From Apus apus (Eukaryota > Chordata > Aves > Apodiformes > Apodidae), in the NCBI RefSeq assembly GCF_020740795.1, contig NC_067283.1:109603706-109667705 (forward strand): DNA of 64,000 bases. The letters run 5' to 3'. The notes beneath the pieces were generated by a model. That model was not told the origin of the DNA, did no database searches, and saw nothing but the letters and a program-made list of their open reading frames with translations. The position numbers and the translations under genes are program-made. The first letter of the stretch is position 1; each line of letters begins with the position of its first letter. This document shows, in pieces, positions 37,101-49,100 of the stretch.

Positions 37101-40100
37101 TTTAAATGCTTTATGTTCTCTCCCTGAATTAAGTTCAGTGTAGGAAAAACTGTGTCTGCAATGTGATTCAAGATGGATTTCTGTTCCTGCTTTTGGATTA
37201 TGATTTTCAAAGTAGTATAAATCCATGATAATTCAGATTTCAAATCTCTAGCTCACCTCAAATTTTTCTAGTAAGTCTCTTCTCTAAAGAATGTATCCTT
37301 TTGGATATATCCCTGATGCTAAACAAACTATCTGATGTATGAGAATTTTTATATCTCTTAACCTGGGCAGTGCACACCTGAACTTTTGGCTTTCTTAGGT
37401 TAAGTATCAGTGTTCTCCAAGCAGATCTAGCATCGCATAATGTTAATCTGGCTTGGGCAACAGATGTTCCTTGCTCTCCTCTGGCCTGACTTCTGTTACT
37501 CCCAGCAGAGCTGTCCTTTGACCTGTGATACATCAACTGGCTGATCATGGGTGAGGGAGAGTGAAGTACCATGGTCCACTTTCAGGTTTTGTGATGAGAT
37601 TCATACTAGGCAGAGTACATGTCTTGTGGTTGGTGTGACTGTACATATGACGCTTCAAACTGTAGCTTCTATTGCAGTACATCATCAAGCCTCACTGCCA
37701 TTGGGTGACTAAGTTAGGTTAGGATGTGAGAATGTAATACTAAGCTGTACTTAATAAGCTGCAATTTGACCTTGTCTGCTCTTTCATTGGCTGTTTTTGT
37801 TGCTTGAGATAAGCAGTAGAAAATACGGTGATGCCCACCTCCAAATTAAAAACAAATAAAAAACCTAGGAAAGAGAAGATTTCAGCTAAGCATGGGTATT
37901 GCTGGCACTTGATTGCCCCATGGCATGTATTATAAAGGGCAGTCTACTTTAAAAGCATGAAGATTTTTATAAACAACTCTGCATACTTGTGTAGAGTATG
38001 TGCTAAAGCACCATGGAAAAATAAGACATGTATTTGAATCTTCATTTTTAATTTTTTTTGCATCTATTTTATTTAATAGAGTTGTTCTCCGAAGCACATA
38101 ATGCTCTGACTTGTATTTTTTGTTTGAAAGGTCGATGAGCAGCCAAACAGGAGATAGCAGAGGGGAGAACATCTGGGCAGCTGCTCGTCCTGCCCCTCAG
38201 TGGTTGGGAGTGCTGGTGGTTCTTGCGCTGCTGAAATTGTTCTGTCCCACATAGTTGTCCATGGTGGGGCATGGAGGTCTGGGTTAAGTGTGTCTTTCTA
38301 GTTTTCACTTTAACGGTTGCATAAAGTGGAGTAAATGAGAATGTGTTCTGAAGAAGACGTGTTGGTGGAACACCAGAGGGTGCCACAGACTCACTTTTCA
38401 GCCAAAACAGGCAAACTCCTAGGTGTGAGGTGCATGTGCATTGCTTGAGCTTCTTTTCTAATGTAATATTCAGTGTAGGTGTCAAGCCTGACTTCATGCA
38501 GAGTAATGCTTAGAACTCTTTTGAGTTCTGTATTTTCCCCTTGTCTAGATAAGCTTAAATCACTGGAGACTTGTAACAGCTGGGAGATTTTTTTCTTCTT
38601 GATTTCAGGGTGTTATATGGTCAATACAAAAAGCATTAAAGGAAGTGATATAGAAAAGGGGCTTTACAGAGGGATTGCTGAAAACAAAAGCAAGTTAATT
38701 TCTGATATAAACATCTGCATGTGTACTTTGGAATATTTTAAACTTATCACTTCAATAGAGTGATTTTTATAGCTCACCCAAAGTACATGGTATCTTAAAA
38801 TGATTGAAGTTCATTGGAACAGCAAGGAAAAAAGAATAGTAAAAACTACAAACTTAACATGGCTTCTGAAACTTGCATCAAACTTTGGTGAGACTACTTC
38901 CACGGAAATATAATGATAAATTCTTTAGGTTAAGTAAAGTAACTGCAGCAGTCTTTTCATAGGTGTAAATTAATCTTTCATCAAGGCTAGTGACTCAGTG
39001 GCTTAATGCAAGCTTATATCCCACAACGAATAAGTTGGAAAAAATAGTACAGGTAGCCATGTCTACTTGCATATAAGCTCTTGTATGTGTGTACTCATTA
39101 GAGAGACTGTGTGCTTAGAAATGTTAAAGAAAATAGTAACCTGAGGAAGGCTGGTTTTAGAGAACTTAAACTTCTGTATGTAGAAAGGTAGATAGCTCTA
39201 TAATATAGAAGTTTACCTCCTTGCTTGAGTATCTGGAGTATGAGGCCACATTAAAAGCTAAAATTACTTACTGAAACTGCATGTTGTACAGTTGTACCTG
39301 AGGCACAAGCACCCTTACTTGGATTCCACTGTCCATCGTATTTGAGAATTTGTGGTAGTCCAGTGAAGTTCCGGCTAACTGGAAAAGGGGAAATGTAACC
39401 GCCATTTTCAAAAAGGAAAATTCTCAATCTGAGAAGAGAAGGCTCTGGGAAGACCTTATAGCACCTTCCAGTACCTGAAGAGGCCTGCAGGAAAGATGGG
39501 GAGGGACCTTTTACAAGGGCTTGTAGCAGTGGGGCAAGGGGAAATGGTTTTAAACTGGAAGAGGGTAGATTTAGATTAGGAATAAATTCTTTCTTGAGAG
39601 GTTGGTGAGGCAGCAGAAGAGGTTGCCCAGGGAGGTGGTCACTGCCCCTCCATGGAAGTGTTCAAGGCCAGGCTGGATGGGGCTTTGAGCAACCTTGATC
39701 TAGTGGAAGCTGTCCCTGCCCATGCTGGGGGAGGCTGGAATTAATTTATATTTAAGGTGCCTTCCAACCCAAACCATTTTATGATTCTATAAACATCTCC
39801 ATCGGGGTAATGTCAGGTTCCAGCATCTCCAGCTCTGATACTTGTGATGTATGTTCTTGATGCTAGTTCTGATGATTTTATTGTCTCCTTTATCTGCAGA
39901 TCCTACACTAGGGTGGGATTCTTGTCTGCCACCAGCAAAGACATCTCTGTAGGGATCATTAAGAAGAGAAAACTGGAGTGTACTTGTGAAGATCTGTTAG
40001 CACTCAATTAGCATGCAGTGAAGCTTCATTTACACACTTCTTGAAAGATCAGAGTCTCTGTTAGGTTGATAGAGCATGAGTATGCACTTGGAACTGTGCG

Positions 40101-43100
40101 GTTGCTGGTTGTGAAGGGATAAGGAGGAGTAAAGCTGTTCTGGCAGTAATGTCTTCAGCTTTGAGTTGTAACTGTGGTCACTTAAGCATTCCAACAATCC
40201 TAGGGTTTACAGAATCACGGAATAATGCTTTTCTTAGCAGGATGGGTTTGGAGCACAAGCCTAATCAGGAGTCTGTGTCTAGTAAGAATTAATGAAGCTG
40301 CTTTGAGAATCTGTTGGGTCTCCTTTTCCCAGAACAAATCACATAGAAACTTTTAGCTATGAGGACATGGAAATGAATGGGAGGAGGAGCACGGGAAGGC
40401 TGGACTCCTTTCCTAACCAGTCTTCTCTAGAAGTTTGTGGGAGAAGATTAAGGCTATTGAGGCTGTTCTACCGAAGCATAGCATCCTCCCTGCTATGTAC
40501 ATAAGTACCGTGTGGTAGGGCTAATTCAAAGGGCAAGGGTGGAGTCTGAATACTACTGACAAGGGGTGTTTGTATCTTACTTTTTAAGGGAACTCGCTAA
40601 AAGTAAAATGTAGATCACATGTGTTCTAATACACTTCTGCTATAGGCATATTAGAAAATGAGCTTGTTTGTAAGTTCAATGGGTCAGTATTCGACTGTAT
40701 TCAAGACTTGATTCTATCTTGTGAATTAGAGTTTTAAAACAAATTTAAGGCTCTCAGAGTGGTGCTGCAGGGTGGGAGCATTCTTAGGACTTTTAGTCCA
40801 GGTTTACTTAATTCCCTAGTTTCTGAGCTTGTTCAAAATTTCAGTTTCATGTAAAGGATTTTCACTCCTAGCAACTGAGGCATTAGTCAAGCTAACATTT
40901 GAGAACTATTCCACTGAAGTGTGAAAGCTTTTAGGAGCCGTCTGTGCCTGTCCACACCTGTGCTAAACATCTATTCTATTAGGGATAGCCTCCAAGATGC
41001 CTGAATGTGACTCTGTTGATAGTTGAGAGGCTCTTTCTTTGTATCCATTCTGAAACATAAAATATTGGTTTTCTCTTTAGCAGGGAGGAAGATGAGATAA
41101 ATGATGTGACTTCTATGGCTGGCGTCAATCTTAAGGAGGAGAATGCATGCATTTGGGCAGCGAACTCTGAGCTTATTGGTACAGTGATCCACTCTTGTGC
41201 AGATGAACCTTTTCTCTTCCCCGAAGCACTTCAGAAGAAAATCTTGAACATAGGTGAGAACAAAGCATATGTAACAGATAAGTATGGATGTACTATTTCC
41301 TTGCCTGTTTCAACAGCCAGCCTTCAACTTTTGAAGAAGCTGGGCCTATTAAGATCAGACATCTCAATTTGTGTATTTCTACCAAAGTATTATGAGTTTT
41401 TACTTCCCCTTCTAGGAAACAACTATATTCTAAGTTTTGTTATGTGGTAATAGTCTGAAGCACGACCAGAAAAAAGAAACGGGTGCCACTTTTACATGTG
41501 AGAACTGAGCAACTTTATTTATCTTGGAGTTAATGAGTCGCATAACAACAATGTAGGTGCTAGTGTCAAATCAAACACTTAAGCATGATTTTCTGTTTCT
41601 GCAGCTCTTAACTCAGTTAATTACAGGGACTCTCCTAATAGCTTTTACATTCCTCAACCTGTTCAGATATATGTACTCTATTGAACAGCATTTAAGATCT
41701 GCCCATGTGATTAGGAAGACGTTTCAAACTGCCAATATGCACCGGGCAGAGCTTTGTTTATGACTCTCTCTGTGGAAAAATCTTTCATTAATTTTATGCA
41801 AAAGACATGTTAAAGCTGTTTGTATCCATGACTAATACTGTGGAATGTATATCTCAGTTGAATGGCTGAGACTGAACTGTAATAAGAAGTTTTTAGTGTA
41901 TGTATCATCTCAGCTGTTAGTTTCTGAGCAAAATAACTGCTGCTTAGCAATGTTGCGTTATGTCAGAGCAGGGAGCATGCATTTGTATAGCACCACAGTG
42001 ATTGGTACCACTGCTGTCTAAGCAAACTGGATGAATGTTGCTCAACTCTTTGCTCCTGCTTTCTGCCTTGGTAGCTTGTAGTACTGGAACAGTGAGTTTT
42101 ACAGCTGAGCATTCAGGAAAGCCTGCAGTTCATGCATGCATTCATAACTCTGTCACAGTGGTTTAACTACGTGATCTCTTAAGTCTTTCTACATGCAGTT
42201 TGTTCTTAGTCCACACGAAGCAGCTAGCCTGTGATGAGTATAACCTGCAACTGCTATCTGCTGCCTCAGTGCATCCTGCTCCATGTAGACAGATGTGCTG
42301 TCTGAGCTGTGTGGGGTATAGTTGAGTGAAGTGCTGTGCTACCAGTGAAAAAGGGAAATAGATGTTGAAACTGGTGCCTAGAAGCTCTTCTCAAAATTCA
42401 GCAGAGGGTTAACCAGTCATCCAAGGGAAGCAGATACAAGGAAAAACAGAGCTCTTCAAAAACAAAGTAATTCTAGATTAATTGTCTGGTTTTGGGTGTG
42501 AATACAGTTCACTGAAAGATGAAAAATACAAGCCTGGGTGTTTCATGGCTGGCATTGTAGCTGTGCCACTATTATTATTATTTATTATTATTATTAATCG
42601 TCAACTCATGTAATACATGAAAAGTGCTTGGATTGCAGGGAGAGGAATACTGTCAGGGAGTACAGCAGTTCAGAAATTAACACTTCTGCTCTTGAACAAA
42701 GCTCTCTTTGTTTTAGGAAGTTTGTGTGTGTGTGTAGGAAGATCTTTGGGTTTAGGGGGGTTTTGTTTTCTTTTTAGGTTGACATTTCAGTATTCTGTTA
42801 GTATAGCAGGAAACTGCTGAGGAAGTGTTGAAAGGTGCTTGAGCAAAATGAGTTTGCACTCAGCTAAGGTACAGGCCAAGATCAATCAATGGGATTGTAT
42901 CTGGAAAACATTGTAGATTCTCCCTGTCTTGTGAGATTGTTAGTAATTTTCAGTTAGAGCAGCAAAAGTGAATGAAATAGGTGATTAGTTTTTTACAGTG
43001 TACTGTTTATCCATTCTTAACACTCCACTTGGCAGTAAATACCAAAATGGGTTTTGAAGGTGTGCTGTATATTGCCTCATAAAGTATTACAGCTGCTGTA

Positions 43101-46100
43101 AATGCAGTGAGGGGCAAGGAAAAGTGCTTCTGACAGGTACGGCATGTGAAGCGTGTGAAACTGCTGCTTGCCGTGCCTACCAGGGGAAAGTTCTACTGTC
43201 CAGGTGTCTTCACGGAGTTGCATTGAATGATTGATGGTGTCAAGCACAGAAAGGCTTCTCCCATCAACAGCCTGTAGCCACAGGAAGGTTGCAGAGGTGA
43301 TGCCCAGCTCTGGGCATGGAGCTGGGACAGCTTTGCCTGGAGCTGTCACCAGCCTTGGTTGCAGCTGCTGAAACGCAGAGAGGCAGTGGCAGCCCTGGAG
43401 AAAAGGTTGAAGGTGATGGCACAGTGACCCTGGCTGGACTTGATCTGTGCTGTCCGAGCTGCTGCTGTGGGATGGTTGGGTCTGTCTGCCCTGTGCCAGT
43501 TGATTGAGGCAGGTGAGAGGGTCCTGTGTGCCTGGAGTGTGCTGCAAAAACCATCCCTGCTCATCGAATAAATGTCATGAGTTGTTAACAAGCACGGTGT
43601 CAAGCAGGGCAAAATGTAATTCTCTATTTTTTTTTAATTACTGGAATTAACAGAATATGGCACTAATTCCTACAGCTACCACTTCTCCCACTCCCTGAAC
43701 ATGAAGCTTGATTTGTGTTCTTATTAACTTTGTCCTATAAATGACCTTGCAAGGAGAGTGGTTCTGGAGGCTAAGTGAAACAATGTCTATATTTTCTGAA
43801 GCTCCAGGCTAAGTTTTATTAATGTAATGTCTAAGATCTTTGAAGTTGTGACTTTACCAGGAAAATCATAATCTCCAAACCTTTATTCATAATGGGTATA
43901 ACTTCCAGGGGGAACAGAATACCTGCTGTGCTAATTATTTCAATTATCAGCTACTGCTAAAACACGTAATGGATTTTCTCTGCTTCCACAGGTAAAAGGC
44001 ATGACATTATGGAACTTAACTCTGATGTTGTGAACTTGATCTCCCATGCTACACAGGAGAGATTACGAGGGCTCCTAGAAAAACTAACTGTAATTGCTCA
44101 GCACAGGGTATCAACCCACAAGGTAAAGGAAGTCATTAAGCAAGTTTTTGCACCAAAGTTTTCCTGCTTTGCAGCCTTGAAGGTAAACCTCTTCCAAGGA
44201 CAGGTACATCATATGCAATATGTGCATTTTCAGTATCTACCAAAGGTTTGTTTTGTTTTAACTGTTTATAGCCTCTAACTATTCCTTGTATTTTCCATCT
44301 GATTTGTTGGATAAGTGCTCTTAAAACCCAGCAAAAGAGTAAATGTATGCGTTTCTCCTCTTCCATGGAAGTGGTGGCTGTTGCACAATACGTGGTAAAT
44401 GTGAAGCTGTTTTTTAATTATTTTGGTGGTCAAGGTGATTTAGGAGCTTGTTTCCTTTATGCATTTAGTGTTGGTGGAACTGCAGTATTGGTTCAGTAAA
44501 AAGTCTTGGGAATCTGAATTGAGTATTTTATTTTAGAAGGTGCTCCATGTGAAGGCAGAGACCCCTTAGATCTTAAAGCTTCCAAAACTTTTTTTCACCA
44601 TTGCTACTTAAGATTTCCCGTTGTATTAGTTCCATCCAATATAAAGGGTATTGGCTTCCAGGGATCCAGTATCCCTTAAGATGGTTGTATGGTACCAATG
44701 GGAAGCAGTAAGTTACTAGTGGCCAAAATAGCTCTTCAAGGCTTTTTTTTTTTTTTTTTAATCATTCCATTGTAAGAGTATGCTGTTCCTTGCCAGAAGA
44801 AGATGCAGTAGAAAAAGAAACAATACTAAAAAAGTATAGAGGTCAGAAATCTGTTCTGTGTTGTCTCTCCAAAGTGGGAGATCCAATGGAGCTCACGAGT
44901 GAAAATGAATTGGAAGCTGAAATCCTGAGTAAGCTGCAGGTCTTAGTGATTTGCAGCCACCAAGGACACAAGGCAATGTTTTTGGACAGTGAGCTTGATA
45001 GGGCTGATTTCTTTCTCATTGAACTAGGGGAATAGAAAAACTTGCAGGTTTTTGTTTGATTGACTTGCCAGAAGCAGTGATAAGATTGTAAGACTGTAAT
45101 AAGCTTTCTTTCTTTTCCTCTTTTCTGAAAAACCAAGAAAACAAACAAGTAATGGGCATAATAATCCTAGAGGCACAGGTATACTCTTTCGTTAGGAAGA
45201 TGGTATTACACTACAGAGGAGTGTCCTACAGGATTGCATTTGTGAGTAATATTCTTGTGAGAGATGCTGACAGACTTTTAGAAATGTAAATTCAAGAACA
45301 GAACACTGCAGGGTTTTGGAGTCTGTTTTCCCTCTAGCTTATCAATAAGTACCAGTGTGCAATATGGGCTCCATGTATTGCAGAGAATTATCCAGAGCCT
45401 TTCCAAGAGGACTGGGTAATTGCCCTGTAAGGCTTTGTAGTGGCCCATCTTCATTACAAAAAGACAGACAGTAATGGGGTTAGGTGTGATGACTAGATGA
45501 CAAGGTAACTATTATTAGGGTAGAATTGGTGCAAAAAGCTAGTAATTCATGGGATCATATTCAGGGAACTATTCTTCCTAGTTTGCTCAGCTCATGCCTA
45601 GCAGCTTACATCTGATGGGTGGCCCTGCAGAGAAAGAGAGTTGGCAGGGTAATAACTGTGCCACCATGTAGACTTGCCAACTTTTGGCCCTTCTCTTTTG
45701 CTAAATTTAAGAAAATTAATAGGTGTAAAACTGGAAGTTACTACCTTAATTAGGATAAAACTGTCATGGTGGTCTCCTTATCTGAAGCAGGAATAGCCTT
45801 TCAGATTGTTGTAAGCTGCTCTCTGTGCTGTGACTCTTGTTGCAGTGAGCCTTGGTAAGACCATAAAGGCAATTAGCTAACTGGTTTGGTTCCTCAGCTG
45901 CTTCCCTGCCATAATCTGGAGAACTGCTGAGGTATAAGAGTATGCATGTGACATAGTATGATACCCAAGACCTGAATTAATAATGACAACTAAACACTGC
46001 AGTGATTAGAAAAATGTTTTGAGGAGGGTGGGCTCAGTGCGGTGTGAGGTGGCTGCTGTGCTCCTGTTTTGAAGCCCATGAGCACATGGCTTGGAGAGCC

Positions 46101-49100
46101 ATTGCACAGTGCTGTGCTATAAACATTGCTCCATGAAAACATTTTCCCCGTGTGCAGTAGCAGTAAAACACTGCAGTCCTAAATTGCACTGTCTGTAGGG
46201 CAATATGGTGTGGCAGCTGTATTGGTTTAAGGGATAAGCTCTAAATGTAGCAAAGGAGTGGAAAGAGTGAGTGCTTCTAGATGTGAAAACAGCCAGCCTC
46301 CTCCTGCCAAGCCTGTGCTGCCATCAGGCTGCAGAGTGCAGAAGTAACTTATCAGAAGCTTTTCTGTTATTTACTTGGTTTAGGGGCTGACCATATAAAA
46401 GCCAAAGCTTAACAGATTCCCACAAAATAGCTGAGCCTCTGCAGCTGCTTGCATTGCCTCTCTGTCCTCAGCAAGGCTGTTCAACATGACTGAAACTGTT
46501 CAGATTTCATGGGAGAACAGGTCTTTATGGGATTCTTCCAACTTCTTTCCTGGTGGACTGAAGTGGAGCACGGCTTCACTGTATGTGAGTTTTTCCTTTG
46601 CACCTCCAGGTGTGCAAAATATTTCTGGTGCTAAACCCCAAGTGCCTTAGTCAGGTTTTAGATTAATTTATAGGTATATGACAATCTAGGAAGGAAGCTG
46701 CAGATCACAGACAAGGCATATAGCTGTTCCTGAATTTGTTGCCAGCTCTCTCCTCACTAAAGACATGCCTGGGAATGCTTTGCTTCCATGCTGCATGTTT
46801 CAAATATGCAGAAACCTAACATAAAAGTTTTTGTAGGAATGGACTGTGCTTTAGAGTGCATCTGTGGAGAAATCTTGAGGGGAATGAATTTAATAACAAA
46901 ACTGTATAGGTGCACTAATGTGCTATTGTTGTGTGAAAGCTTCTTTCAGGATATCAAGTGAACTCAGTTAAATTTAGCTCAGTTAATGTAAAAACACCTT
47001 TTTAACTGTCAGATGCAAGTTTCGCTTTGGCACATACAAATCTAACCACATTGTATTGTGATTATGTCCTGTATTTATCACCAAGTTAAATTCTGCTCTC
47101 TATTACACTTGTACCTTGAGTTTTGTTAGGATTGTGCTGTTGTCGCTGGGGACAGTTTGGCCTTATGTGAGGAAGTTAAACTGTAACATGGAGAAAAACA
47201 AAAGCTGAATCCAACTGTATTAATCATAACAGTTATCTATCCAAGTTAGAAGCAGGTATGTAATATAATGATTTCTGTCTAAGTAATTCAGTGCTAAACA
47301 GTCACAAGAAAAGAACTTATTGAGTAGGACAAAATATAACTCCGAGTGTTCCTCTTCTAAAAAGACCTGAAATAAGGTATCTTAAAACAGTTGATGAGCT
47401 GAAATACTGTTATGAATGCACCCATTTCTTTTCCCATATAGGCTTATGGTAGTGCATTTTGATGCTTCTGGTTGAGAGACTTGCATTCCTAATTGTCACA
47501 GGGTCTTGGATTTGGCTCTAAAAATGCAGATACCTAACTGGGCATTCCAAAGCTAAACACTTCTAAACTTAGGAAAAAATAATATTTGGGTAATATGGCT
47601 GCCTTCTTTGCCCTTTCAAAAGGATTGTGGCATGGTAGTGGATTATTAGAAAATGCTGCTTCAAAACAAGTTCTGCTAATGTACTGAGGCTGACTTAAAG
47701 CAGCATATGTTTTGTGGGGGCCAGTAAAAATAAAATAATCTTGAGCAGTCAAAAAAGGGGTGGGGGGAAAGTTTGTTGCAGAGCCACAGACTCCACCTGG
47801 GAAAAGACAGTCTGCTTGGCTGCAACACAGGGCCTGGTCTGAGCCACAATTGGTGATATGTGAGAATACAGTGGGTCACTGAAAAGGACCAAACTTAGTT
47901 CTAGAAGAGGGATTGATTCCATGCTCTGGCTGCATTGTGAGAATTCAGATTGGGAGACAGCAATCCCCTCAGAGAAGAAGTTTACTTTCCTTCCAGCTAT
48001 ATGGTGGGGTGAGGGAAGAAGAATGAGTAGATCATGTTTGAAAAGAAAAATAAATTAGCTACTGAAGTCCCTGATAATCCATATACTTAAAATATACCCT
48101 TGTCCAAAATATATATGTAAAATATGCTATGTTTATAACATAAGCTGTGCTCATCCCAGAACAGTTATGTGTCAAGGTTGCTTCATTCAAGTGTGAGATT
48201 GGGGTGAGGTAAAAGTAAGGGTTGCAGAAAATCCATAGTGTGTTTGGCTGGTAAAAGCCGAAGGATACATTTTTCAAGAAAAGACAAGTTGACAGAGTAA
48301 CAGAGACAGAAAATAACTCTAGGATGTGCATTATAGAGTGGTACAAACAGGTGGCAGAAATACACCTCATGTAGAGTGGGCTCCCTGCCTTGTTTTGTCA
48401 AATGCCCTTTGGCCAGTGCATGGCTTAAGTAGCACATGTTTGGAAGAGCAGAACAGTAAAACCAGTCTTTTCACTGCTAGTTGACCATGTATTAGATATT
48501 TTCCTTTCTGTTGTCTTTTGCCCAGGGAAGCTGTGGCTGCCCTCCCCCTAGAAGTGTTCACGGCCAGGTTCAACGGGGCTTTGAGCAGCCAGGTCTAGTG
48601 GGACGTGTCCCTGCCCATGGCACGGGGTTTAGAACTAGATGATCATTAAGGTGCTTTCCGGCTCAAACCATTCTGTAATTCTTATCTAGACAAATTAAAA
48701 CTAAAGTCACTCAGACTTTCCAGTGAGGAAAAAAATTAGTATGAAAGATAAACTTATTATTGCATTTTTTAGCCTAAAAGAACCAGTCTTGTTTCAATGC
48801 ATATGTGTTCAGGTGCTGTTGGAATTTGTCATTAGTATTCACTGGCCCAGCTTTGCGTGGGGGGCTGGACCAGATGACTTCCACAGCTCACCTTTCAACA
48901 GAAATTATTATATGACTTGAGAGCGTCCACTGAGGCAGAAGAATGTATTCTTAAAGCTATAATGAACCATATATAATTAATCATCTCACATTCTCCTCCT
49001 CCCAAGGTTCATTATAACTGTTTCTAAATCACCCCTCTGCTCCATAAACCCTCTTTTTGGAAATACCAGGTGAGGTTTCAAACTCTGAGTTTAACTACAA

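Noticed and set aside
40208..40260. Possible CR1 tail (ACAGAATCACGGAATAATG)
   Set aside because: Only about 15 nt resemble the tail and no CR1 body follows; too short to support.
43077..43547. 156-codon open frame on the minus strand in intron 10
   Set aside because: It starts at TTG and has no ATG until far in; the low-complexity Gln/Ser/Pro composition reflects the local GC-rich patch.
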